Origin: Oleisolibacter albus
GTDB taxonomy: Bacteria; Pseudomonadota; Alphaproteobacteria; Azospirillales; Azospirillaceae
Direction of reading: 5' to 3'
DNA length: 64,000 nt
NCBI RefSeq assembly: GCF_003336875.1
Contig: NZ_QGNJ01000003.1
Span: 310,001-374,000 of the forward strand
Part shown: positions 27,426-37,235 of the stretch, piece by piece
How positions within the stretch are numbered: position 1 is the stretch's first letter
Layout: every line of letters starts with the position of its first letter
Position numbers and translations under genes: made by a program
The notes under the pieces: generated by a model
What the model was told of the DNA's origin: nothing
Database searches by the model: none
The model's input: only the letters and a program-made list of their open reading frames with translations

Positions 27426-28472
27426 TTGAGTACCGGACTGATAGCACTGCTGGATGATGTGGTGGGGCTGACGAAGGTCGCAGCCGCGTCGCTGGATGAT
27501 GTCGCCGGTCAGGCTGGACGCGCAGGAGTGAAAGCGGCTGGCGTGGTGGTGGATGATGCCGCGGTGACCCCCCGCTACGTCGTCGGCTTCACCGCGGAAC
27601 GCGAACTTCCGATCATCGGCCGTATCGCTCTGGGGTCGTTGAAGAACAAGCTGCTCTACCTGCTGCCGGTAGCGCTGGTGTTAAGCGTATGGGCCCCCTG
27701 GGCGATCACACCGCTGCTGATGTTGGGGGGCGGCTTCCTCTGTTACGAAGGTGCCGAGAAGGTCTACGAGGCCCTGTTCGGTGGGCATGGGGACGAACAT
27801 GCCGGGGCGGACGCGGAAGTGACGGCCACGGCGCGCCAACTGGAAGAGGAAAAGGTCGCCGGGGCGATCAAGACCGACCTGATCCTGTCTGCCGAGATCA
27901 TGGCCATCACGCTGTCGACTGTTGCGGCGGAGACATCCTCCTTCTGGGGACAGGCCTTGATCCTTGCCCTGGTCGGTGCCGGCATTACCGTGGCCGTCTA
28001 TGGTGCCGTGGCATTGATCGTGAAGGCCGACGATATTGGCTTGTCGCTGGCGCAGAATCCCGCTCCCGCCAGCAGTTTCCTGGGGCTGCGCTCCTGGCGC
28101 GGTCTGGCCCCGCGCGGGGCGGACCGGGCCTTGCAGCCATTGACCAAGGCCCTTGGTCGGGGATTGGTTCACGGCATGCCCGTCTTCCTTCGCCTTTTGG
28201 CTCTGATCGGGACCATGGCCATGCTGTGGGTCGGCGGCGGGATCATCCTGCATGGTCTGGAGGTCTTTGGCCTTGCCGGCCCGGCCCATGCGGTGCATGC
28301 CGTTGCGGCCAGCGCCGGACACGCGCTGCCTGATTTGTCGGCTGTTATCGAGTGGCTTGTGGGAGCGGCCGGCGCGGGAATGATCGGATTGATGATCGGC
28401 TTCCTCCTGGTTCTGGTGCTGCATCACGGCCTGTTCCCTTTGCTGAAGGGCGCACCGGCCCGTAAGGGATGA
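27426..28472 (+). CDS. DUF808 (YedI-type) inner-membrane protein
   Basis: 348 residues. TTG start at 27426 with AGGAGG 8 nt upstream, where the family's N-terminus (GLIALLDDVVGLTKVAAASLDDVAG) begins. Family signatures VVDDAAVTPRYVVGF, RELPIIGRIALGSLKNK and the many helices (about 8-9, from LLYLLPVALVLS onward) are clear. The role of YedI is unknown; DUF808 proteins are membrane proteins without assigned substrate. There are no clear neighbours in an operon. Confidence 0.9.
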   Translation: MSTGLIALLDDVVGLTKVAAASLDDVAGQAGRAGVKAAGVVVDDAAVTPRYVVGFTAERELPIIGRIALGSLKNKLLYLLPVALVLSVWAPWAITPLLMLGGGFLCYEGAEKVYEALFGGHGDEHAGADAEVTATARQLEEEKVAGAIKTDLILSAEIMAITLSTVAAETSSFWGQALILALVGAGITVAVYGAVALIVKADDIGLSLAQNPAPASSFLGLRSWRGLAPRGADRALQPLTKALGRGLVHGMPVFLRLLALIGTMAMLWVGGGIILHGLEVFGLAGPAHAVHAVAASAGHALPDLSAVIEWLVGAAGAGMIGLMIGFLLVLVLHHGLFPLLKGAPARKG

Positions 28473-29224
28473 AATCAGCGTCCCGTCAGGCCGGGTCTGA
28501 TAAATACGGGCGCGGCAATCGAAGCGTTGCCCCGTCAGCGGTCCCTATATCTGCGTGGACGGCGGCGCATCAACGCCCATTGGATGCGAGTGGATGCGAC
28601 AGGGCGGTATCGCGCCTGTCTGGATCCCCCGGCCGCTCGTCAGTCTCTGTGGAGAGGGAATGTGAGCAGATCTGTCGCCGCAGGGGTTGGCGTGTGCGCC
28701 GAAATAATAGCCAACTCTCGCGGGGGTGACAGGGTGGCCCTGTAAACAGCCCTCTCGTTTTTCATCTGATGGTCAGAGCCGAGAGGCGCCAGAAACCAAA
28801 CCCTCGGCTCTTGGAGGCGATTCCGGTTCGGTTTGTGACTGCTTTCCGACTCATTTAAGCGCATCGATATTATCGACTACGCGTAGTCTATAATATCGCT
28901 ATATCCAACTCAAACGTCCTTTTCGAACTACGTCGCAGAAACATGCCAACAGCGGGCGCCGCCATACCTTCAAGGCGTAATCAATCATGGTAGCGACCTG
29001 ACGGCAGACAGCCTCTCCCGATCCCACTCGAACGTAGCGATCTGTTGCCTGCGACAGACCTGCGTTGACGCAGGCCGTCCAGATGCATGGCAATCCCCAC
29101 GAAGCTGCACTGCAACAGCGCACGCGCCATCGGTTATCCCGGGTCACCATTTGTCGGCAACGCGGCATCTGACAGGCAGTCGCCCACCCACAGGAGACTG
29201 CCCGCGGCCGCCACGGAGCACAGC
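28473..29224. other. 752-bp intergenic region with a 34-bp palindrome
   Basis: No gene with a good start and recognisable protein is visible. A 116-codon frame on the minus strand (28899-29249) is Cys/Arg rich and overlaps the MFS gene start, so I reject it. The stretch 28860-28900 is AT-rich and holds the palindrome listed separately. Confidence 0.5.
28865..28898. repeat. 34-bp near-perfect palindrome
   Basis: Half-sites CGATATTATCGACTACG (28865-28881) and CGTAGTCTATAATATCG (28882-28898) are reverse complements except for one base pair, with a central GACTACGCGTAGTC. It is far too long and symmetric for chance in this GC-rich DNA. It could bind a dimeric regulator (TetR-like size), act as a recombination or attachment site, or form a cruciform. 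The nearest gene is the MFS exporter 326 nt away. Confidence 0.85.
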
Positions 29225-30430
29225 ATGACGGCGATTTACGGGAAGACACCGGTCCGGCCGGGACTGGTGATTTTCGCCCTGGGAATGGGCGGTTTCGCCA
29301 TTGGCACCACCGAGTTCGCGGTGATGAGTCTATTGCCCTATTTCTCCGCGGGCCTGGGAATCGATGAGCCCACGGCGGGCCATGTCATCAGCGCCTATGC
29401 GCTGGGCGTCGTGGTCGGAGCCCCGATCCTGGCCGTCCTTGCCGCGAAACTGCCTCGGCGGACCCTGTTGCTGGGGTTGATGACGCTGTTCGCCATCGCC
29501 AATGTTCTCAGCGCCCTGGCCCCTTCCTATCGCTGGATGCTGGCGTTCCGCTTCCTCAGCGGCCTTCCGCATGGTGCCTATTTCGGCGTTGCCGCCCTGG
29601 TGGCCGCCTCGCTGGTCTCGCCCTACAGGCGGGCGCAGGCAGTTGCGCGGGTCATGCTGGGTCTGACCATCGCCACCATCCTGGGCGTGCCCCTGGCCAA
29701 CGGGATGGGACAGGTCCTGGGGTGGCGCTGGGGCTTCGGTGTCGTCGGTCTGTTGGGGGCACTGACCGTCCTTCTGGTCTGGCTGTTCGCTCCGCACGAC
29801 CGCCCGCAGCCAGGGGCGAGCCCGCTGCGCGAACTGGGGGCGCTGCGCCGGCGCCAAGTCTGGCTCACCCTGGGTATCGGCGCCATCGGCTTCGGGGGGA
29901 TGTTCGCTGTCTATACCTATCTCGCCAACACGCTGATGGCCGTGACCGGGGTGTCGGCCGATGTCGTGCCGCTGGTTCTGTGCGTCTTTGGCATCGGCAT
30001 GACCATCGGCAATCTGGTCGGGGCCTGGGCCGCCGACCGTGCCCTTATGCCGGCCGCCGCGGGAATCCTGCTATGGAGCGCAGCGGCCCTGGCTCTGTTC
30101 CCGTTTATGGTGGGCAATGTCTGGACGGTCACGCTGGCGGTCTTCCTGATCGGCGGTGGCGGCGGTCTGGGAACCGTGCTGCAGACGCGGCTGATGGATG
30201 TGGCCGAAGACGCGCAGACCCTGGCGGCCGCCCTCAACCACAGCGCCTTCAATCTGGCCAATGCACTCGGTCCCTGGCTGGGAGGGATGGCGATTTCCGC
30301 CGGCTATGGCTGGGCCTCTACGGGATGGGTCGGCAGCGGCCTTGCCTTTGGCGGTTTCGTCCTCTGGCTGGTCTCGGTTGCCGAGGAAAGGCTGCGGCGC
30401 CCGGCCATGGCACCGGCATCTCATAACTGA
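29225..30430 (+). CDS. MFS exporter (AraJ/YdhP-like)
   Basis: 401 residues, 12 predicted membrane helices; ATG 29225 with GGAG 6 nt upstream. The N-terminal GMGGFAIGTTEFAVMSLLP, the RxxxGxxxGxYF region (RFLSGLPHGAYFGVAA) and the loop after helix 2 (AAKLPRRTLLLG) fit the DHA1 drug/arabinose exporter group. Substrate unknown; efflux of sugars, peptides or drugs are all possible. It converges with kup across 21 nt. Confidence 0.9.
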   Translation: MTAIYGKTPVRPGLVIFALGMGGFAIGTTEFAVMSLLPYFSAGLGIDEPTAGHVISAYALGVVVGAPILAVLAAKLPRRTLLLGLMTLFAIANVLSALAPSYRWMLAFRFLSGLPHGAYFGVAALVAASLVSPYRRAQAVARVMLGLTIATILGVPLANGMGQVLGWRWGFGVVGLLGALTVLLVWLFAPHDRPQPGASPLRELGALRRRQVWLTLGIGAIGFGGMFAVYTYLANTLMAVTGVSADVVPLVLCVFGIGMTIGNLVGAWAADRALMPAAAGILLWSAAALALFPFMVGNVWTVTLAVFLIGGGGGLGTVLQTRLMDVAEDAQTLAAALNHSAFNLANALGPWLGGMAISAGYGWASTGWVGSGLAFGGFVLWLVSVAEERLRRPAMAPASHN

Positions 30431-30451
30431 CCGGTCAGGGCACAAGAAGGA

Positions 30452-32353
30452 TCAGATCTCCACGTGCCCGCCCAGTTCCACGACCCGGTTCGGGGGAAGA
30501 TGGAAGAAGTCGGCCGTCGTCGTGGCGCTGCGCGACAGGAAGGCGAAAAGGCGTTCCCGCCAGGGTTCCATGCCGGGATCGCGTGAGGGGACCACCGTCT
30601 CCCGCGTCAGGAAATAAGAGAATCGCAGCGGTTCGTAATCGAAGCCGAGATCGGCGCGCCGGGCATTGGCCAAAGCCTTCGGCACGTCGGTATCCTCCAT
30701 GAACCCGCACCGGACGGTGACGCGGAACACATCGTCCCGCAGTTGTTCGGAGCGGACACGGTCGCAGCCGGGCACGGTCGGCGTTTCCTCCACCTTCACC
30801 GTCAGCAGGACGACACGTTCATGCAGGACGTGGTTGTGCTTGAGGTTATGCAGCAGGGCCAGGGGTACACCCTCGGCCGCCGAGGTCAGGAAAACGGCGG
30901 TGCCGGGGACGCGCGTCACCGTGCTGGACAAGGTGGAGAGGAACTCCTCAATGGGCATGGATTCATCGCGGAGCTTGGCCTGGACCAGCTTGCGCCCTTT
31001 CTTCCAGGTGGTCAGCACCAGGAAGACGGCAATGCCCGCCGCCAGCGGGAACCAGCCGCCATGGGTGATCTTCGTCGCCGTGGCCAGGAAATAGGCGATA
31101 TCGACGCTCAACAGCAGCAACAGCAGTGCCCAGGCCCATTTACCCCGCCATCCCCAGAGATTGAAGGCAAGAAGCGCCACCAAAGCCGTGGTGATGACCA
31201 TGGTGCCCGTCACGGCCATGCCATAGGCCGATGCAAGATTGGTCGATGTGCCGAACCCGAGAACCAAGCCGACCACGACAAGCATCAGGGTCCAGTTCAC
31301 GAAGGGAATGTAGATCTGGCCGATTTCCCGTTCGGACGTATGGACGATGGACATCCGCGGCAGATATCCCAGTTGGATTGCCTGTCGCGTGACCGAGAAG
31401 GCACCCGAAATGACGGCCTGGGACGCAATCACGGTGGCAGCCGTGGCCAGGATCACCAGCGCTGGTGCCATCCAGGTCGGGGCCATGACGAAAAACAGAT
31501 TTTCCGCAACCTCGGGATGGGCCAGAAGCAACGCGCCCTGGCCGAAGTAATTCAGCATCAGGGCCGGCCAGACCAGCAGATACCAGGCGAGCCGGATCGG
31601 AAGGCGGCCGAAATGCCCCATATCTGCATAGAGGGCTTCTGCACCGGTGACCGACAGCACGACCGATCCCAGGGCCAGAAAGCCCGTCCAGCCGTCATGG
31701 GCAATAAAGGCAAAGGCCCAATGCGGGCTGAGGGCAGCGAGAACGGATGGAGCCTGTCCGATGTTCCGGATACCCAGTACAGCCAGGGCGGCGAACCAGA
31801 CCAGCATCACGGTGCCGAACAGGCCACCCACGGCCCCCGACCCCTTCGACTGGACCGAAAACAGGATGATGAGGATGACAATGGCGAGCGGAACGGCCCA
31901 GGGGGCGAGGGCAGGGGCCGCCACCTGCAGACCTTCCACGGCGCTGAGAACCGAAACAGCCGGGGTGATGGCGCTGTCGCCATAAAAGAGGGCCGCCGCG
32001 AAGATCCCAAGGGTGCCGGCCAACGCGGCCAACCGCGGGCGGTCCGAAACCGCCTGCTGCAACAGCGCCAGCAGCGCCAGGCTCCCGCCTTCGCCCTTGT
32101 TGTCGGCTCGCATGATGACGGAGACATACTTCACCGTCACCACCAGCAGAACCGTCCAGAACACCAGCGATAGCACACCCAGGACATGCAGATGATCCAC
32201 CGGAAGGGGATGGGGGCCGGCGAAGGCCTCCTTCATCGCATAGAGCGGGCTGGTGCCGATGTCGCCGAAGACCACACCGATGGCAGCCAGGAACAGGGCA
32301 CCGAACGATGACCGTTCAATGCCCTGTTCCATATCCTGTGTCGCCGCCGCCAT
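30452..32353 (-). CDS. kup: Kup low-affinity potassium transporter
   Basis: 633 residues, the usual length. ATG 32353 with GAGGG 3-5 nt upstream. The N-terminal GVVFGDIGTSPLYAMKEAF and VSVIMRADNKGEGG are Kup/KUP family signatures, followed by about 12 helices and a hydrophilic C-terminal domain from about residue 480. It imports K+ with H+ symport, independent of the trk system. Confidence 0.97.
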   Translation of the reverse strand: MAAATQDMEQGIERSSFGALFLAAIGVVFGDIGTSPLYAMKEAFAGPHPLPVDHLHVLGVLSLVFWTVLLVVTVKYVSVIMRADNKGEGGSLALLALLQQAVSDRPRLAALAGTLGIFAAALFYGDSAITPAVSVLSAVEGLQVAAPALAPWAVPLAIVILIILFSVQSKGSGAVGGLFGTVMLVWFAALAVLGIRNIGQAPSVLAALSPHWAFAFIAHDGWTGFLALGSVVLSVTGAEALYADMGHFGRLPIRLAWYLLVWPALMLNYFGQGALLLAHPEVAENLFFVMAPTWMAPALVILATAATVIASQAVISGAFSVTRQAIQLGYLPRMSIVHTSEREIGQIYIPFVNWTLMLVVVGLVLGFGTSTNLASAYGMAVTGTMVITTALVALLAFNLWGWRGKWAWALLLLLLSVDIAYFLATATKITHGGWFPLAAGIAVFLVLTTWKKGRKLVQAKLRDESMPIEEFLSTLSSTVTRVPGTAVFLTSAAEGVPLALLHNLKHNHVLHERVVLLTVKVEETPTVPGCDRVRSEQLRDDVFRVTVRCGFMEDTDVPKALANARRADLGFDYEPLRFSYFLTRETVVPSRDPGMEPWRERLFAFLSRSATTTADFFHLPPNRVVELGGHVEI

Positions 32354-32498
32354 ACACCCTCACATCGCCCGCTACCCCGATCGGAACGGCGCAGACGCTA
32401 GACAAAGCGCGTGCAGCGCACAAGCGGCGTTGCAGCACAGGGGGCACGCAGTGGCATGGGGTCGCGGCACCTCCCGGCGGCGCGACCCTGGACCGGCT

Positions 32499-34517
32499 TC
32501 ACGCGGCGCCGCGCACACTGTCGAGGAAGTGGCGGACTTCCTGCTCCAGAATGTTGGCATCGACGGACAGTTCCTGTGCGGCGGCAACCACCCGTGCCGC
32601 CACATCGCCCGCCTCCATGGCAGCCTGATTGACCCCGGCGATGTTCTCCGTCACCGCCTGCGTACCGACGGACGCCTGCTCGACATTGCGCGCGATCTCG
32701 CCCGTGGCCGCCTGCTGCTGCTCGACGGCGGCGGCGATGGCATCGCTGGTCATGTTGATCTGGGAGACGCGGCTGACGATCGTTTCAATGGCCTCGACAG
32801 CATCGCGCGTGTTGCCCTGGACCGCACTGATCTGCCGGGTGATGTCCTCCGTCGCCTTCGCCGTCTGATTGGCCAGATTCTTGACCTCACTGGCGACAAC
32901 GGCGAAGCCCTTGCCGGCTTCCCCGGCGCGGGCGGCCTCAATGGTGGCGTTCAGCGCCAGCAGATTGGTCTGAGCCGCGATCTCGGAAATCAGGGTGACG
33001 ATGTGGCCGATCTCACCGGTGGTATCGGCCAGGTCCTGGACCACATCATGGGTGTGCTTCGCCTGAGCGGCGGTCTGATGGATAATGGCGGTGGACGCTT
33101 TGACCTGATTGCCAATTTCCTGGCTCGACGCGGCCAGTTCCTCGGCGGCCGCGGCGACCGTCTGCACGTTGGTGGATGCTTCCTCCGACGACGACGCAAC
33201 AGCACCGGCCTGCCGGCTGGTCTGCTCGGAAATGGCCGACATGGACTGGGCCGTGGCCTGCATGTCGGTGGCCGCCGTGGTCAGGCTCCGCACCACCTTG
33301 CCCACGGTCTGCTCGAAGCGTTGCGCCAAGTCGGCCATGGCCCGCCTTTTCTCCTCCGCGGCAACCTGCTCGGCCTGTTTCTGCGCGACCTCCATCTGCC
33401 GGACACGCAGCGCATTCTGCTTGAAGACCTCGACGGCGGCCGCCATTTCGCCGATCTCGTCGCGGAAATCACGGGCTGGAACCTCGGTTTCGAGATTGCC
33501 GGCAGCGAGATGCTCCATGGCCTCTGTCATCCGCAGCAGCGGCCGTGTCGTGCCAATGGCGATGGAGGCCGCCAGGGCGCCACCCAGAATCACGGCCATC
33601 AGGCCGAGCCAGCCTGTGAAATTGCGGATGCTGGACAACCGGGTGTCCGTGACCTCGCGGATTCCGGCCAGGGCCGACTGGGCACTGACACGGACGGACT
33701 CGCTGGCCTTGGCGAAATCCGCCGACTTGGTGACCATGCCCTGCATCAGCGTCTCGACCGCCACGGCCGTGGTGGCGATCTCGGCGAACGCATCGCGGTG
33801 TTTCTCGGCAATACCCAGAACCTCACCGGCGATCTGCTTGCGGCTGCGGCTGCGCAACTGAGCCTCAAGGGCGAAGGCCTGACTGTACAGCTCTTCCATG
33901 ACCGGCATGGACTCATCGGCGGCTTGTTGCGACGGGGCCGCCAGAAAATGGGCCGCCGTGACACGCGCGCGCAGAAGGGCATCGACCGCGACGCCGGTCA
34001 GGGCGGCTCCCTCCAGATCGCCTTCCGCCATCGCTGAATCCATGATCCGGGCCAAGGCCGCCGAGGCGGCATCGCCCAAGGCGTCGATCCCCTCCCGTGC
34101 CAGCTGTTGCCGCCGGTCAACCAGGGTTTCGATCTTCTGTAGATCGCCCCCATAAGCGATGACCATCTCGCGCATCTGCTGCAGGTCTTTCCGCTGCTTC
34201 GGGTCGACAGTTTCGGCCCGGACGGTATCGATGCGGGTCAAAAGATCGGCATGGATCGACTTTGCTTCGGCCAGTGCCGTCGGATCGGCGGTATAGATGA
34301 AGCTGACGACTTGCCGGCGCATGCTGTTGACCAGGGCATCCACCTCGCTCACCGCAGCGGAGTTGCTGGCCACATGCCCATAGTCCGTCAGCGCATCGCG
34401 GCTCTCGCCCGCGCTGCGCCAGCTCATGACCGCGATGACGGCCAGAAACAGCAGGACCAGCGCAAAACCGCCATAGACACGGCCGGCCATGCTGATCCTC
34501 GACATGAGCTGCAACAT
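32499..34517 (-). CDS. Methyl-accepting chemotaxis protein with 4-helix-bundle-like sensor
   Basis: 672 residues. ATG 34517 with GGGAGG 5 nt upstream. TM1 is at residues about 13-33, an all-helical periplasmic sensor at about 35-280, TM2 ([21 protein letters not shown]) near 310, then HAMP and the methylation helices. The MCP hairpin [20 protein letters not shown] is intact. It lies between kup (downstream) and the histidine kinase (upstream, divergent). Confidence 0.95.
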   Translation of the reverse strand: MLQLMSRISMAGRVYGGFALVLLFLAVIAVMSWRSAGESRDALTDYGHVASNSAAVSEVDALVNSMRRQVVSFIYTADPTALAEAKSIHADLLTRIDTVRAETVDPKQRKDLQQMREMVIAYGGDLQKIETLVDRRQQLAREGIDALGDAASAALARIMDSAMAEGDLEGAALTGVAVDALLRARVTAAHFLAAPSQQAADESMPVMEELYSQAFALEAQLRSRSRKQIAGEVLGIAEKHRDAFAEIATTAVAVETLMQGMVTKSADFAKASESVRVSAQSALAGIREVTDTRLSSIRNFTGWLGLMAVILGGALAASIAIGTTRPLLRMTEAMEHLAAGNLETEVPARDFRDEIGEMAAAVEVFKQNALRVRQMEVAQKQAEQVAAEEKRRAMADLAQRFEQTVGKVVRSLTTAATDMQATAQSMSAISEQTSRQAGAVASSSEEASTNVQTVAAAAEELAASSQEIGNQVKASTAIIHQTAAQAKHTHDVVQDLADTTGEIGHIVTLISEIAAQTNLLALNATIEAARAGEAGKGFAVVASEVKNLANQTAKATEDITRQISAVQGNTRDAVEAIETIVSRVSQINMTSDAIAAAVEQQQAATGEIARNVEQASVGTQAVTENIAGVNQAAMEAGDVAARVVAAAQELSVDANILEQEVRHFLDSVRGAA

Positions 34518-34733
34518 CCTGTCCTCCCACTTGTCCGGCCGAGGTGGTCCCACGGGCCCGTTTGTGGGGCCGGAGCAACCATTGGGCCCCAGACCTACCA
34601 CGCCTTAATGCATTCAAATACAGCTCCAGCATACAGCGAAAGACGTAGGTCGCCCTCTGATCCAAATCACAGCAGCGCGCCAAAATGCCGCGACGGGAGA
34701 AACAGACGTCAGAATACAAGATTAGGTGGAAGC

Positions 34734-35882
34734 ATGCCGAAGAGCGGCAGGCCGGGCGGATTGAATCCACAAGTCAGCAGGCCGCACGAGAGGAGGGGCC
34801 ATTTTCAGACTCCAGCCGTTCACCTGTCGGCCATGAGGAACCTGCTCGCGCCACACCAACCATGGACCCACGGCATGCAGGCGTTGCTGACACTGGCGAG
34901 CGCATTTCGCCGGCGCCCCCTCTGGGGGTATCCGGTGGGGCTTGTCGCCTTCGCTCTCGCTCTTGGCATCCGGTTCGAGGTCGATGCCATCCTGCCTTCG
35001 GGCTTTCCCTATCTGACCTTCTTTCCCGCCGTGATCCTGACCTGCTTTCTGGCGGGGTTCGGGCCGGGATTGTTGACGGCCGTGGCTTCGGGCCTCGCCG
35101 CCTGGTATTTCTTCATCGCCCCGGTCCGGACCTTCGACCTGACGGTGCAAAGCAGTCTGGCGCTCGGGTTCTACGTCGTCATCGTCAGCATCGATATTCT
35201 GCTGATCGAGGTGATGTACCGGGCCTTGACCCGTCTGGCCATCGAGCGCGCCCGCAGCGCCGAACTGGCTGCCCAGCACGGGGTTCTGTTCCGGGAGTTG
35301 CAGCATCGGGTATCCAACAATCTGCAACTGACGGGTGCGCTGCTGGAACTCCAGGCCGAGCGGGTGCGGGATCGGGATGCACGGGAGGCGCTGTCCGTCG
35401 CCTCCCGGCGATTGGCCCTGTTGGGGCAGATCCATCGCCGTCTGCGCGACCCCGGGGGCTTGACCGCCGGGGGAATGCGGGACTTTCTGCGCGACCTTTG
35501 CCGTGACCTGATCGATACGGCGGGGGCCGCCCAGATCCGCTGCGACGTTGATGCTGGCGCCGTGGAGATCAACGCCGACCAGGCTATTCCTCTGGGGCTG
35601 ATTGTTGCCGAACTTGTCAGCAACGCCCTCGAACATGCCTATGCCGGTACGGACCAGGGCTGCATACGCATCGGCTGCCATCCGGACGGGCCCATGCTGG
35701 AACTGACCGTGGCCGACAATGGCCGCGGCCTGCCGCCAGGTTTCGATCTGTCGCGATCGGAAAGCCTGGGTCTGCAGATCGTGCGCGCCCTGACCGACCA
35801 GCTCCAGGGCACATTCACCCTGTCACCGCACGAGGGTACCATTGCCCGGCTGCGCATGCCGCTGAAGACGGACTCCCGCTGA
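34734..35882 (+). CDS. Membrane histidine kinase (DUF4118, HisKA_2/HWE-like)
   Basis: 382 residues from ATG 34734 (AGGTGG 5 nt upstream); later ATGs at 34833 and 34875 are possible. Three or four helices of a DUF4118-like membrane domain (from about residue 60, e.g. YLTFFPAVILTCFLAGFGPGLLTAV) precede the phosphoacceptor region FRELQHRVSNNLQL and an HATPase_c domain with VSNALEHAY (N box) and VADNGRGLP (G box). It resembles the KdpD-N-like kinases that sense membrane or potassium status. No response-regulator gene lies next to it; the lasso cluster starts 0.46 kb downstream. Confidence 0.85.
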   Translation: MPKSGRPGGLNPQVSRPHERRGHFQTPAVHLSAMRNLLAPHQPWTHGMQALLTLASAFRRRPLWGYPVGLVAFALALGIRFEVDAILPSGFPYLTFFPAVILTCFLAGFGPGLLTAVASGLAAWYFFIAPVRTFDLTVQSSLALGFYVVIVSIDILLIEVMYRALTRLAIERARSAELAAQHGVLFRELQHRVSNNLQLTGALLELQAERVRDRDAREALSVASRRLALLGQIHRRLRDPGGLTAGGMRDFLRDLCRDLIDTAGAAQIRCDVDAGAVEINADQAIPLGLIVAELVSNALEHAYAGTDQGCIRIGCHPDGPMLELTVADNGRGLPPGFDLSRSESLGLQIVRALTDQLQGTFTLSPHEGTIARLRMPLKTDSR

Positions 35883-36344
35883 TGGAAGGCATGGCCATGG
35901 CGAAAGCCAGCAGCGCGGCCAGCATCTCGCCGATCCGGCGGCGCGCGCACAAAGTGATGTGGGAGGAGTGGCTGCCCATACTACGTCTCCATCCCAAGCC
36001 CCTGATAACCTTGGAATGTCGCACTTCAAAATAGAACCCTCCGCCTACAGCCCAAAAGCGCGATAAGAAACATTATGGGCATTGAATATCTATAGCTCCA
36101 TCCGGTGCTGGGACGTGGACCTGATCGCTGCCTCAGGGCCGGGCAAGCTCTTCCGCTGCTGACCGGCGCTGGGCAGGCTGAAGCAGAAAACAGTAACCCG
36201 GGAATCATCCCCTGAATTCACTCGATCCTTAATCGGCCAAATGCCATGATAGCCGCCAAGGATCGGGGCTTGCCGTCCCAGCCGCCCTTATGGGCCTGGC
36301 AGAAACTCAGGCCATCAGCCGAATAGTTGGAAATACCTTCTCAA
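35883..36344. other. 462-bp spacer between the histidine kinase and the lasso cluster
   Basis: No gene is supported in either strand: open frames are short and lack a recognised protein. The promoter of the lasso cluster is expected here; the AT-rich patch around 36060-36095 is a candidate but I cannot place a -10/-35 with confidence. Confidence 0.5.
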
Positions 36345-36662
36345 ATGTCGAGACGCTTGATGGAAAATCTCGAAACCACCATAGATGCCAAGACGATCAT
36401 ATCGCGGAATGAGAAGCTCACATTTACTGACATTGATGATGAATTGATTCTGCTGTCTCCGACCCTGGGCCGTGTCTTCTCGCTCAACAAGACCGCCAGG
36501 GCCACATGGCTTCTGCTTGACAAGCCGATCACGTTCGGCCAGATCTGCGCACAGTTGACAGAGGTTTTTGATGTCGACGAGGAGGAGTGCCGGACAGAAT
36601 TGGCACGGCTGATCCGTGAATTGGCGAGCATGAAGCTTCTCTCGCTAGCCCCACCATGCTGA
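36345..36662 (+). CDS. Lasso peptide B1 protein (PqqD-like RiPP recognition element)
   Basis: 105 residues from ATG 36345; ATG 36360 is a second possibility. The fold of PqqD-type RRE proteins is visible: FTDIDDELILLSPTLGRVFSLNKTARATWLLLDKP, then a helical C-terminus (CRTELARLIRELASMKLLSL). In lasso systems this domain (B1) binds the precursor's leader and delivers it to the peptidase. The 3' end overlaps the B2 gene by 7 nt. Confidence 0.88.
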   Translation: MSRRLMENLETTIDAKTIISRNEKLTFTDIDDELILLSPTLGRVFSLNKTARATWLLLDKPITFGQICAQLTEVFDVDEEECRTELARLIRELASMKLLSLAPPC

Positions 36663-37081
36663 AGACCAAGTGCCTCCTGCTGTTGGAGGCCCTTCTATTT
36701 CTGCTGATTGCGCGACTGCTGCTGGGTCTGGTCCCCGTACCCCGGCTGGTTGGTCTTCTGTCACGCCCGCTTTGTGGAGCAACAGAAACCTCAAGCCCTG
36801 TTCAGGATCAAGCCATCGCTTCCGTACATGACGCCATCCTGTGGGTCTGGCGCCGCGGCTGGCTGCGCGACCGTTGCTTCCATCGTGCCATCGCCGCCCA
36901 TCTGATGCTGCGTCGGCGCAACATTCCGACGCGCTTTCATTATGGGGCTGCCACGTTGCCGGAACGCGGACTGACGGGGCATGTCTGGCTGACGGCCGGA
37001 GAGACGTTCGTTGTCGGCGGCGACCAAGCCAGTCGATATCGACATTTGTTCGACTGGGGCCAACAGCATCCAGATCAATAA
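36656..37081 (+). CDS. Lasso peptide B2 protein (transglutaminase-like leader peptidase)
   Basis: 141 residues. A membrane-like N-terminal helix (LLLLEALLFLLIARLLLGL) is followed by a Transglut_core3 domain: catalytic Cys74 in RDRCFHRAIAAHLMLRRR, His109 in GHVWLTAG and Asp123 in VGGD. This Cys-His-Asp protease removes the leader peptide. It is separate from B1, as in split-B systems. It follows B1 with a 7-nt overlap and precedes the precursor gene by 154 nt. Confidence 0.9.
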   Translation: MLKTKCLLLLEALLFLLIARLLLGLVPVPRLVGLLSRPLCGATETSSPVQDQAIASVHDAILWVWRRGWLRDRCFHRAIAAHLMLRRRNIPTRFHYGAATLPERGLTGHVWLTAGETFVVGGDQASRYRHLFDWGQQHPDQ

Positions 37082-37235
37082 ACACGCGGCGACACACAAG
37101 TTAATTGGTTAATTTACCGGGTGGGTCCAAGATCAAGCCGCGACGATGCGATTGCGCCACCCGCGCCGATCTGCTACGAAAAAGAGGCTGGCCGCACGTC
37201 GGCACGCTGAGATTGAAGAATTTGGGGGGCGTGAA

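Noticed and set aside
28899-29249. 116-codon frame on the minus strand before the MFS gene
   Set aside because: Cys/Arg/Trp-rich, start inside the MFS gene, no recognisable protein. A decayed remnant cannot be excluded.
30743-32173. 476-codon plus-strand frame opposite kup
   Set aside because: Antisense shadow with Gln/Gly/Arg-rich composition typical of reversed membrane-protein codons.
32253-34037. 594-codon plus-strand frame opposite the chemoreceptor
   Set aside because: Antisense shadow; the protein has no domain and its start lies in kup coding sequence.
37146-37235. Longer reading of the lasso precursor from an upstream ATG
   Set aside because: The extra 30 residues are Arg/Ala-rich and lack a ribosome binding site; the ATG at 37236 has a G-run at the right distance and gives the normal precursor length.
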